A DNA stretch of 11,863 nt from Candidatus Gastranaerophilales bacterium (lineage in GTDB: Bacteria > Cyanobacteriota > Vampirovibrionia > Gastranaerophilales > Gastranaerophilaceae): the NCBI GenBank assembly GCA_947624665.1, contig CANQLK010000045.1, forward strand, positions 1 through 11,863, read 5' to 3'. Positions 1 through 6,779 of this stretch are shown here, one piece after another. The first letter of the stretch is position 1; the number at the start of each line of letters is the position of its first letter. Below the pieces are notes generated by a model. That model was not told the origin of the DNA. It saw nothing but the letters and a program-made list of their open reading frames with translations, and did not search any database. The translations under genes and the position numbers were made by a program.

Positions 1-224
1 TCTAAACCTTCAATAATTCTATTCGTATTTAAATCTTTTGAAAAATGCTCTCGCATTAAGTCGTTATTTTCAAAGTTAATATAAATAGTTTTTTTGTAGT
101 GTGATTTGCCGAACTCTTTCATAAGCCAAGTTTTACCGACTTGCCTGGCTCCTCTTATTATAAGAGGTTTACGGTTTTGGCTCTTTTTCCAAGCTATAAG
201 TTGTTTAATTGCATATCTTTTCAT
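1..224 (-). CDS. AAA_14 / DUF4143-type ATPase, N-terminal fragment
   Basis: This is the first 74 codons of a P-loop ATPase that runs off the left edge. The protein starts MKRYAIKQLIAWKKSQNRKP, followed by a beta strand LIIRGAR and the Walker A motif GARQVGKT at residues 25-32, then 'IYINFEN' at about residues 47-53. The pattern 'PLIIRGARQVGKTWLMKEFG' is characteristic of the AAA_14 ATPases usually followed by a C-terminal DUF4143 domain. Members are about 380-450 residues, common in gut anaerobes, often in many copies per genome, and have no settled role. The ATG at 222-224 is preceded on the minus strand by AGAAAG at a usable Shine-Dalgarno distance. A TATAAT box lies about 50 bp upstream. 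The gene diverges from the glycosyltransferase at 503. The family call is secure from the motif; the Walker B and DUF4143 regions lie outside the window. Confidence 0.85.
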   Translation of the reverse strand, partial: MKRYAIKQLIAWKKSQNRKPLIIRGARQVGKTWLMKEFGKSHYKKTIYINFENNDLMREHFSKDLNTNRIIEGL

Positions 225-275
225 AATCTTTCTCTATGATATAGTAACATTTCTTGATATTTTGTATATCCTGCA

Positions 276-281
276 ATTATA
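276..281 (-). promoter_or_regulatory. Candidate -10 box for the AAA_14 ATPase gene
   Basis: The minus strand reads TATAAT here. This would start the transcript near 269 and give a leader of about 45 nt before the ATG at 224. No good -35 hexamer is visible at 16-18 bp. In sequence this A/T-rich a perfect -10 box alone is weak evidence. Confidence 0.3.
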
Positions 282-364
282 CTACATTTTTTCGATGAAG
301 TTTTTTAAAAATTTTACATTTTTTCTATAGACTTATTGAAAAAATTTATCATTTTTCTATGCAC

Positions 365-373
365 TGTTAAAAT
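365..373 (+). promoter_or_regulatory. Candidate extended -10 promoter upstream of the 408-434 terminator
   Basis: The sequence TGTTAAAAT fits an extended -10 element (TG-n-TAAAAT). It predicts a start near 380 on the plus strand. No convincing -35 box is seen, which an extended -10 can tolerate. It is listed because a plus-strand terminator follows at 408-434 with no plus-strand gene in front of it, so something upstream should be transcribed. This is an inference from spacing and consensus only. Confidence 0.25.
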
Positions 374-407
374 CAATAAAAAAATTTCTCTGCTCAAGGC
401 AATTTTT

Positions 408-434
408 AAGGAATACCTTTTGGTATTCCTTTTT
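408..434 (+). terminator. Rho-independent terminator in the glycosyltransferase leader
   Basis: There is a perfect 10-bp stem, AAGGAATACC (408-417) with GGTATTCCTT (422-431), a TTTT loop and a short T-run to 434. The downstream side is T-rich only on the plus strand, so it acts in the plus direction. The gene to the left points the other way, so it does not end any visible gene. It may end a short RNA beginning near 380, act as an attenuator for the glycosyltransferase at 503, or be left over from a lost gene. Confidence 0.6.
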
Positions 435-502
435 ATTGTTCTCTTTACTTTTTATTTATGTTAATATTTGGTTGATATAACAAAAATAAGGATTACAACC
501 CT

Positions 503-1363
503 ATGGCAAAAGTCAGCATAATAGTACCGGTTTATAATGTGGAAAAATATTTGGATAAATGCCTTCAAAGCTTAATAAATCAAACATTAAAGGATATTGA
601 AATTATATGTGTAAATGACGGTTCCACCGATAATTCTCTTGAAATACTTGAAAGATATGCAAAAAAAGATTCACGTATTATAATAATCAATCAAGAAAAT
701 CAAGGACTTTCAGGTGCAAGAAATTCGGGATTAAAAAAAGCAAACGGTGAATACATTGGTTTTGTTGACTCTGATGATTGGGTTGACCTGAATTTCTTTG
801 AAAAATTATATAATTCTGCCGTAAAATATAATTGTGAAATCGCATGTGCAGGTTTTAAAAGATGCGGTAAATTTTTTAAATCCGCCAGAAAAAAATATAC
901 AAAAGAACAAGTTTACACCCAAATTAATGATAAGATTATTGCAGACAAAATTCCTTATGATAATTATGTTTGGAACAAAATTTATAAGAGAGAAGCTCTT
1001 AAAGAATTTTCTTTCCCGATAGGCAGGAATTTTGAAGATATCGCAGTTACCGTAAAAATTGTTCATAAATTAAAAAATATGGTGACGGTACCTGAAACAT
1101 ACTATAACTATAGAAAAAATCAGTCATCTATTATTAACAGCCAATCCTCAAAGAAAAAAGAGGACTTTAATTGGGCATTAAATGAACTTTTATCTTACGC
1201 AAAAGAAAATAATATAAAACTCCCCGAAAGAAATGACTGTTATAAAAAAGAAAATATTTTTATTTTTGGAATAAAAATTTTAAAAGTCTATTATTATGAA
1301 AATAAGATTAAATATAAACTATTTGGCTGTATAGATATATTTAAAAAAGAAATTTCGTTTTAA
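503..1363 (+). CDS. Family 2 glycosyltransferase (GT-A fold)
   Basis: This is an inverting GT2 enzyme that would move a sugar from a nucleotide sugar to a cell-surface glycan (LPS, capsule or exopolysaccharide); donor and acceptor cannot be read from sequence. The 286-residue protein opens with the GT2 signature VSIIVPVYNVEKYLDKCLQS (4-23). It has VNDGSTDNS at 38-46, GLSGARNSGL at 68-77, and the metal-binding DXD-type motif FVDSDDW at 87-93. Later, NKIYKREAL (158-166) and FEDI (177-180) lie where this family places the acceptor-side catalytic acid. No membrane helix is obvious, so it is probably cytoplasmic and membrane-associated. AAGGA at 488-492, 10 nt before the ATG, supports the start. 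It stands alone, with no other glycan genes nearby, and its stop overlaps the 3' end of pnuC by 4 bp. Length fits the EpsJ/WfgS-like class. Confidence 0.93.
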   Translation: MAKVSIIVPVYNVEKYLDKCLQSLINQTLKDIEIICVNDGSTDNSLEILERYAKKDSRIIIINQENQGLSGARNSGLKKANGEYIGFVDSDDWVDLNFFEKLYNSAVKYNCEIACAGFKRCGKFFKSARKKYTKEQVYTQINDKIIADKIPYDNYVWNKIYKREALKEFSFPIGRNFEDIAVTVKIVHKLKNMVTVPETYYNYRKNQSSIINSQSSKKKEDFNWALNELLSYAKENNIKLPERNDCYKKENIFIFGIKILKVYYYENKIKYKLFGCIDIFKKEISF

Positions 1364-2043
1364 TTTACTTCTTTTTTCCATTTAACAAGGAAATACAAGC
1401 CTAAAACGAGATAGACAGCCCACATTAATATTGTGGCAAAACAATTTGAACCGTCTATATAGGCATATATCCACATTATCATTGAAATTATATTAACAAA
1501 TGTCCATATATACCATTGTTCAATACATCTTTTGACAGTTAAATACTGTCCCAATACGGAAAAGACCAAAGCAAAAGAATCCATAACGGGTTTTAAATCC
1601 GCTGTTTTCATTAATAAGAAGGACGTTATCACCCAAGCGAAAACAGCACAAAATAAATATATTATTCTTTCTTTATAGGATAATTTTGTTTTTTCGATTT
1701 CTCTTGTATCCTTTTTAAAATGCTTTTTCCATTGATAAATCCCTATAAGCGCCATAGGGAAATAATATAACGCATACAAGATAAGCTGACCGTATAAGGC
1801 GTTTATTAAAGAAATATAACAGTAGCACAAAGTTCCTATTATTCCTATAAAATAGCAAGATACTCTGCCCTTACCCGCCAAAAGCGTATAACTTATTCCG
1901 CATACCGCCGAAATTAACGCAATTTTACTGTCTTTCATTACAAAAGAAATTATTATTGTAAACATAATTATCAACGGAAACAATATTTTTTCCGATATCG
2001 AGAAATTATCAAATTCTTTTTTTACAATCTCAATAAAATTCAT
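1360..2043 (-). CDS. pnuC: PnuC-family nicotinamide riboside transporter
   Basis: This is an inner-membrane facilitator for nicotinamide riboside, feeding NAD salvage after intracellular phosphorylation. The 227-residue protein is strongly hydrophobic with about seven membrane segments. It carries the NMN_transporter family landmarks: a Gly-rich turn with GKGRVSCYFIGIIG (57-70), YFPMALIGIYQWKKH (94-108), and the C-terminal block with DSFALVFSVLGQYLTVKR (155-172) followed by EQWYIWTFVNI (175-185). The W-x-x-W and V-N pair in this block are substrate-site residues in PnuC structures. Length is normal for the family. No NadR or kinase gene is nearby, and no NAD-type riboswitch was recognised in the short 5' region. 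No Shine-Dalgarno sequence precedes the ATG; instead a TATAAT box ends 6 nt before it, so the mRNA may be leaderless. The 3' end overlaps the convergent glycosyltransferase gene by 4 bp with no terminator between them. Confidence 0.92.
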   Translation of the reverse strand: MNFIEIVKKEFDNFSISEKILFPLIIMFTIIISFVMKDSKIALISAVCGISYTLLAGKGRVSCYFIGIIGTLCYCYISLINALYGQLILYALYYFPMALIGIYQWKKHFKKDTREIEKTKLSYKERIIYLFCAVFAWVITSFLLMKTADLKPVMDSFALVFSVLGQYLTVKRCIEQWYIWTFVNIISMIMWIYAYIDGSNCFATILMWAVYLVLGLYFLVKWKKEVN

Positions 2044-2049
2044 ATACCG

Positions 2050-2077
2050 ATTATAAAATAAAATTAACTTGTTTTAA
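2050..2077 (-). promoter_or_regulatory. Candidate pnuC promoter, predicted to give a leaderless mRNA
   Basis: On the minus strand TTAAAA (2072-2077) and TATAAT (2050-2055) are separated by 16 bp. Only CGGTAT lies between the -10 box and the ATG, which puts the predicted first base on the A of the start codon (2043). The absence of a Shine-Dalgarno sequence fits a leaderless message. The -35 box is weak (4 of 6). Confidence 0.35.
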
Positions 2078-2119
2078 TATATTATTTAATTTCAAATATT
2101 TTTATAGTTCTTTAATAAT

Positions 2120-3193
2120 ATGAGAATAACAAGCCAAACCGGAATAACAAAATCACAAACCGCATTTAAAAGCATTTGGAATAACAAAGCGGTATTAAAA
2201 GGTCTGGAAATGATTTCAGACCATAGTGCTTCTTTTGTTGCCGCAACTACATTCGTTATGGCATCAGGTGTCAAACCGTTATCAATTTCTCTGACACCGA
2301 ACGTAAAAAAAGAAAACAAACAGCATGCTATAGCAAACTCCGTTGTATCAGGTTTAGTTAAATTTTCGCTGGCAGAACTTATTGCCATTCCAATTGAAAA
2401 CGGAATAAAAAAGATAGACAAAAATCCTTATAAATATTTAAACAAAAAAACCGTTAATACATTAAAATCAGGTGCTAAATCGCTTGAACAATCTCAAAAT
2501 TATAAATTTGCCTCACAAGTGATAAAGCAAACACCTTCTTTAATAACAGCTATACCAAAATCAATGATAACGGTAACTTTAATGCCTTTAGCGATGAAGC
2601 TTATTTTTGGAAAGAAAGAAAATCCACCTAAAAATAAATATAACGCAACCGAAACTTATTTTATAAATAATACAAAATCAATATTTGATAAAGATTTTAA
2701 GCAATCAAGCGATTTAACAGCAAAAAATCCTTCTTTTAAAGGGATATTGAGTGAAACAGCAGCTAAAGGTGCAGGTAAATTATTAAACATGCCTGCCGTT
2801 CAAAATTTAGCAAAAAAATTCAGCGATAAAAGTGCCGATATTACAAGAAATATGTCTATTGCAACAGATATATTATTAACGGCATCTTTTGCTCACAGAA
2901 CTATAAAAAGCAATAAAATAGATGAAAAAAGGAAAAAGCCGTTGGTTTTTAACAACCTTATCTCAACAGCAATTTCAGTTATCGGCGGATTCAGCCTTGA
3001 CAGTCTGGTTAAAAAAAGCAGTAAAAATTTTATAGATAAATTTTCCCAAATAAATAAAAATAATCCAAAGCTTAACAAATACATAGATGGAATAAATGTA
3101 TTAAGACCCACATTAATATTTGCGGGAATATATTACGGAATACTTCCTTTAATATCAACATACTTGGCGGAAAAAACAGATAAATCAAAATAA
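2120..3193 (+). CDS. Uncharacterised membrane protein with internal duplication
   Basis: I do not recognise a named domain. The 357-residue protein seems to consist of two related halves joined by a linker. Half one starts at ISDHSASF (32-39), has a hydrophobic stretch, a charged turn NVKKENKQHA (61-70), a second hydrophobic stretch ending ENGIKKID (93-100), and a last hydrophobic segment at about 139-163. Half two repeats the order: FSDKSADI (234-241), hydrophobic 247-258, charged turn KIDEKRKKP (266-274), hydrophobic 279-296 ending SKNFIDKF (301-308), and a last hydrophobic segment at about 331-350. The linker carries PSFKG at 204-208, a motif also found in the M16 peptidase of this window. 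There is no signal peptide at the N-terminus. From memory, proteins with a similar charged turn followed by a glycine/serine helix are numerous in Gastranaerophilales; I could not check this. No Shine-Dalgarno sequence is clear. The gene diverges from pnuC (76 bp gap) and its stop is 1 bp from the end of the convergent gene. Confidence 0.82.
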   Translation: MRITSQTGITKSQTAFKSIWNNKAVLKGLEMISDHSASFVAATTFVMASGVKPLSISLTPNVKKENKQHAIANSVVSGLVKFSLAELIAIPIENGIKKIDKNPYKYLNKKTVNTLKSGAKSLEQSQNYKFASQVIKQTPSLITAIPKSMITVTLMPLAMKLIFGKKENPPKNKYNATETYFINNTKSIFDKDFKQSSDLTAKNPSFKGILSETAAKGAGKLLNMPAVQNLAKKFSDKSADITRNMSIATDILLTASFAHRTIKSNKIDEKRKKPLVFNNLISTAISVIGGFSLDSLVKKSSKNFIDKFSQINKNNPKLNKYIDGINVLRPTLIFAGIYYGILPLISTYLAEKTDKSK

Positions 3194-3194
3194 A

Positions 3195-3713
3195 TTATTG
3201 ATTTTTTGTTTTAATATCTTCTTCTTTCATCTCTTTAACAACAAGGGCTTTAATAACTCTTGCACCGATATATAAACCGGTGCCTATAGCAATAATTGCT
3301 CCCGTAGTACCCATAAATGAAACGGCGATTGCGCCCGCAAGAGCCGCCGAAAGAACACCCATTTGAAACGAAGTCGAAGCTTTATCTCTTAATTGTGCTT
3401 CCTGCCTTGCTATTTCCGCACTATCAGGTTTGGTTTCTTTAACAAGTAAATCCTGAGTAAAATTATTCATCGAAGCAAAAGTCTGACTTTGAGTCATAAT
3501 ATTATTTTCGAACAATTTAGGAGCTAAAGATTCAATTTTTGCAACCTGACTTTTAACTTCATATATATCTTTTGTTAATTGTTTATCTAAACTAATTCGG
3601 CTTTGTCCTCTTCTGTCCATGCCGGAACGGCGTTCAACAGCTACAGGTATATTATGCTGCCTGCGGTCTTCACTTCTTCGGTATTGAGGATATAATCGGG
3701 TTATATTTGTCAT
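3195..3713 (-). CDS. Uncharacterised protein, Arg-rich N-terminus and C-terminal membrane hairpin
   Basis: I do not recognise this 172-residue protein. Its N-terminus has two arginine-rich units, YRRSEDRRQ (11-19) and ERRSGMDRRG (27-36), which look like variants of one 'RRS-x-DRR' element. Residues about 40-115 are polar and probably helical (possible coiled coil, with DIYEVKSQVAKIESLAPKL at 49-67). Residues 117-135 and 137-156 form two Gly/Ala-rich hydrophobic segments separated by GTTG, a likely membrane hairpin, followed by a charged tail (KEMKEEDIKTKNQ). This suggests a membrane-anchored protein with a basic cytoplasmic head that could bind nucleic acid or acidic lipid; that role is speculation. 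It is convergent with the duplicated membrane protein (1 bp gap) and divergent from the M16 peptidase. No Shine-Dalgarno sequence lies directly before the ATG (AGGA is 19 nt upstream), so the exact start is less certain. Confidence 0.75.
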   Translation of the reverse strand: MTNITRLYPQYRRSEDRRQHNIPVAVERRSGMDRRGQSRISLDKQLTKDIYEVKSQVAKIESLAPKLFENNIMTQSQTFASMNNFTQDLLVKETKPDSAEIARQEAQLRDKASTSFQMGVLSAALAGAIAVSFMGTTGAIIAIGTGLYIGARVIKALVVKEMKEEDIKTKNQ

Positions 3714-3863
3714 GCTTTTTATTCACTTTCATTCCTAATAAAAACCATAATTTTATTTTTTGCGGGCATTATTGTGTAAATATTTATAAACTTCCTATAT
3801 TATTATATCAATTTTTTATATATTTGAAAGTTTATTTAATTAAATTGTTGGGAATTCTTCACA

Positions 3864-6719
3864 ATGCAGATATCAAATACAAATATTAAATCTATAAATG
3901 AAGTAAATTTTAAAAACAAAATTCAGCAGCAGGAGTCCTCTAAAACCGCACAAACAAAAGAAATATCCTCGTCTGAATTACCTTCAATATATAATGCGGG
4001 TCAATCATTAATCAATAAAGATAACCCGATATCGTATACAAAACTTGGGGAAATAACAGTTCCCGGACTGAAGGATAAAGCAAGTATATTTAAACTTGCA
4101 AACGGTCAAAAGGTTATAATTGCACCAAAAAAAGGACCGACAATGGTTAAAACCTCATACAATGTCGGTTCCCTAAACGAAACGGAAGATATTAGAGGTA
4201 TTAGCCACTACATCGAACATAATTTGTTTAACGGAAGCAAAGACCTTGCCCCCGACGAATACGATAAAAAAACTTCCGAACTAGGCGCAAATACAAACGC
4301 TTCTACTAACTTTGCCACTACAGACTATTATTTAAGTCTTCAACTTCTTGATGACGACTCTTTGGAAAAAGCAATAAAATTAAATTCACAGCTGAGTCAA
4401 TTCCCTTCTTTCCCTATCGAACAATTGGAAAAGGAAAAAGAACCCGTTAAATCCGAAATCGATATGTATAAAGACATGCCGTCAGATGTTTCCTGCTGCA
4501 TAGCATTGAAAAATCTTTTTAATATTAATACTCAATCAGACAACTTTATTTTAGGCACTAAAGATAATATTAACTCTTTTACAAGAGAAAAAGTACTTGA
4601 TTACTTTAACACATGGTATACCCCCGATAATGCCGTTACGGTTATAACAGGAGATGTAGATACCGATGAAACAATAAAACTGGTTTCTAAATATTATAAT
4701 AAACAAAATGACTATTCGAATATAAATAAAAGACATTATGAACCGATTAAATACACCGATAAACCCGTCAGAGAAGATATAATAAAGCCGAATGCAAATA
4801 ATGCCGATATTGTAATGTGCTTCGCAATCCCTGAAGGAACTTCAAGCTCGGATAACAAAAAAATAGATATTCTGCTTAAATTATTAATGTCTTCTTCTTC
4901 CGATTTTGCAAAATCTTTGGATAAAGACGGTTTATATATGAATTTCTACAAAGAAAAAATTCAAAATAAACCCGACGGAGCTCAGGCAGTAATAGGAAAT
5001 GTTATATGCAGTGAAAACCAAATAGAACCGACTATTAAAACAATTTATGAAAAATTGTCCGAATTATATAATAATCCTCCGTCACAAAAAATGCTCGATA
5101 ACATAAAAAAACGCTATATTAACTCTATAATATCAGCTTCAGAAGCTTCGGAAAATTTAAACAGCGCTCTTACAATGGCAGCTCTTGAAAATAACTATGA
5201 TTATTTTAACGAAGTTATTAATATTATTAATTCAATTACGCTGGAAGACATATCTCAAACCGCAAAAAAATTCCTTGATTTAAATAAAGTTTCCATGTGC
5301 GTTTCGCATGAAAAAAATGCAAACTCCGAGTCAATTAATAATAATTACAAAATGGCTTACCAAAATCAAATCCAAAATGGCGTTTCATTTAAAGGAGCAG
5401 CTAAACCCAAACAAAATATTATGGATGTTGAAAACAGTGCCGTTCAATATAGACTGCCGAATAATATCGAAACAACGATAGTAGAAGGTACTCCGGGAGC
5501 TAAATCCTCTTTAGATTTAACTTATACTACGAATGAACTCAGTCAAGTTCCACAGCCTGCTTTGAATATTTTGACATATTTGCTAAACAGAGGCAGTTTA
5601 TATAAAGATAACGATACATATAATGATTTGAAAAATTCCTTTGATATAAGTTTAAATATAAGTGCAAACGCAAAAGGACTTAATGTATTATCAGATTTTA
5701 CGGAAGAAAACATGCCTCAAGCATTATCAATGTTACTTGAAACATTAAACAATCCTAATTTTACCGAGGCTGAATTTCAAAGAGCCAAAAACATTGAAAG
5801 AGATTTAATAAAATCAGAAAATGTCAGTGCCTATGATAAACTGGAAAAAGAATTGTATCCTCAACTAAGAGCATACGACTTAAAAGAAGAAAGATTACAA
5901 CAACTTGAAGCATTAACACTGAATGATATACGGAATTTGTATGCACAAATTATGTCATCATCACAAGCAAATTCGACATTAACCTGTGCTTTAAGCCAAA
6001 ATCCCGCATTAAAAGATACATATAATAATATGTTGTCAACTCTTCAAGACGTTAAACCCTACTCACTTGAAAAATCACCAAATTATTATATATATAAGCC
6101 GATTTCACAATCAAAAATACTGGTTCAAGAAGATGAAAGAGCTCAGGCTGAAATAGTTCAAAATTATACCTATAAAAATTCCGAAAATATTGATGATATC
6201 GCTAAAATTAAAGTCATGAATATTATTTTAGGCTCGGGCATGTCATCAAGATTATTCTCCGATTTAAGAGAAGATAAAAAACTTGCATATACCGTTTCAT
6301 CTAATTGCTTCTCTGTTAGAGATACAGGTAATTTTACACTGTACATTAAAACTACAACCGACAGTCCCGACCCGAAAGAAGGAAGTCCGGAGAATTTAAA
6401 TAAAGCACTTGAAGGGTTTAACAGAAATGTTGAACTGCTTAAAACCCAAAATGTTACCGATAAAGAACTTGAAAACGCAAAAACAACTCTTAAAACACAA
6501 ATTCTTAATTCCATAGAAACCAATGCGGATAAAAACTATACTCTTTCTATTACAAAAGATTCTCCTTATGGTATTAAATATTTCAGTTCTTTATATGAAG
6601 CCATAGATAAATTAACACCTGATGATATAAGGAATGCAGCTAATTATGTATTCGCTAATCAGCCTGTTACTTCGATTGTAGCGAGTAAAAAAACTCTTGA
6701 TTCTTTAAATTTAAAATAA
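3864..6719 (+). CDS. M16 (pitrilysin/insulinase-type) zinc metallopeptidase, two-half fusion
   Basis: This 951-residue zinc peptidase of clan ME probably degrades or processes peptides. The first half holds the inverted zinc motif HYIEH (115-119), preceded by the GISHYIEH context typical of M16. E191 and E198 (in EKEKEPVKSEID) match the spacing of the two downstream glutamates in pitrilysin, the second being the third zinc ligand. The domain continues with WYTPDNAVTVITGD (251-264). The second half lacks the zinc motif but has SSRLFSDLREDKKLAY (794-809), the R/Y substrate-binding motif of the partner domain. Many M16B enzymes carry these halves on separate subunits; here they are fused by a polar linker (about 480-520) containing GVSFKG (506-511). 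A related EVNFKNK occurs at 13-19, near the N-terminus. No signal peptide is evident, which argues for the cytoplasm or non-classical export. GGGA lies 10 nt before the ATG (weak). It is monocistronic, divergent from 3713, and ends on a bidirectional terminator shared with ftsZ. Confidence 0.93.
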   Translation: MQISNTNIKSINEVNFKNKIQQQESSKTAQTKEISSSELPSIYNAGQSLINKDNPISYTKLGEITVPGLKDKASIFKLANGQKVIIAPKKGPTMVKTSYNVGSLNETEDIRGISHYIEHNLFNGSKDLAPDEYDKKTSELGANTNASTNFATTDYYLSLQLLDDDSLEKAIKLNSQLSQFPSFPIEQLEKEKEPVKSEIDMYKDMPSDVSCCIALKNLFNINTQSDNFILGTKDNINSFTREKVLDYFNTWYTPDNAVTVITGDVDTDETIKLVSKYYNKQNDYSNINKRHYEPIKYTDKPVREDIIKPNANNADIVMCFAIPEGTSSSDNKKIDILLKLLMSSSSDFAKSLDKDGLYMNFYKEKIQNKPDGAQAVIGNVICSENQIEPTIKTIYEKLSELYNNPPSQKMLDNIKKRYINSIISASEASENLNSALTMAALENNYDYFNEVINIINSITLEDISQTAKKFLDLNKVSMCVSHEKNANSESINNNYKMAYQNQIQNGVSFKGAAKPKQNIMDVENSAVQYRLPNNIETTIVEGTPGAKSSLDLTYTTNELSQVPQPALNILTYLLNRGSLYKDNDTYNDLKNSFDISLNISANAKGLNVLSDFTEENMPQALSMLLETLNNPNFTEAEFQRAKNIERDLIKSENVSAYDKLEKELYPQLRAYDLKEERLQQLEALTLNDIRNLYAQIMSSSQANSTLTCALSQNPALKDTYNNMLSTLQDVKPYSLEKSPNYYIYKPISQSKILVQEDERAQAEIVQNYTYKNSENIDDIAKIKVMNIILGSGMSSRLFSDLREDKKLAYTVSSNCFSVRDTGNFTLYIKTTTDSPDPKEGSPENLNKALEGFNRNVELLKTQNVTDKELENAKTTLKTQILNSIETNADKNYTLSITKDSPYGIKYFSSLYEAIDKLTPDDIRNAANYVFANQPVTSIVASKKTLDSLNLK

Positions 6720-6748
6720 AAAAGGTTGTTAATTATAACAACCTTTTT
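6719..6748. terminator. Bidirectional rho-independent terminator between the M16 gene and ftsZ
   Basis: A perfect stem pairs AAAAAGGTTGTTA (6719-6731) with TAACAACCTTTTT (6736-6748) around an ATTA loop. The A-tract on one side and T-tract on the other let it work in both directions, which suits the two convergent genes. Its left arm begins at the last base of the M16 stop codon (TAA, 6717-6719). Confidence 0.8.
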
Positions 6749-6750
6749 AC

Positions 6751-6774
6751 TTCTTATCGCTTTTTCTTATCGCT
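6751..6774. repeat. Short direct repeat (two copies of TTCTTATCGCT)
   Basis: TTCTTATCGCT occurs at 6751-6761 and again at 6764-6774, two exact 11-nt copies with a period of 13. It lies between the shared terminator and the ftsZ stop codon, inside the predicted ftsZ 3' UTR. No function is evident; it may be a local slippage duplication. Confidence 0.6.
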
Positions 6775-6779
6775 CTTTA

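Noticed and set aside
256..270. Short dyad GATAT/ATATC upstream of the ATPase gene, considered as an operator
   Set aside because: Five-base arms in such A/T-rich DNA are expected by chance.
106..330. A 74-codon plus-strand open frame at the left end
   Set aside because: It overlaps the Walker A region of the minus-strand ATPase, which has clear family motifs; its tail is Phe/Ile-rich A/T noise.
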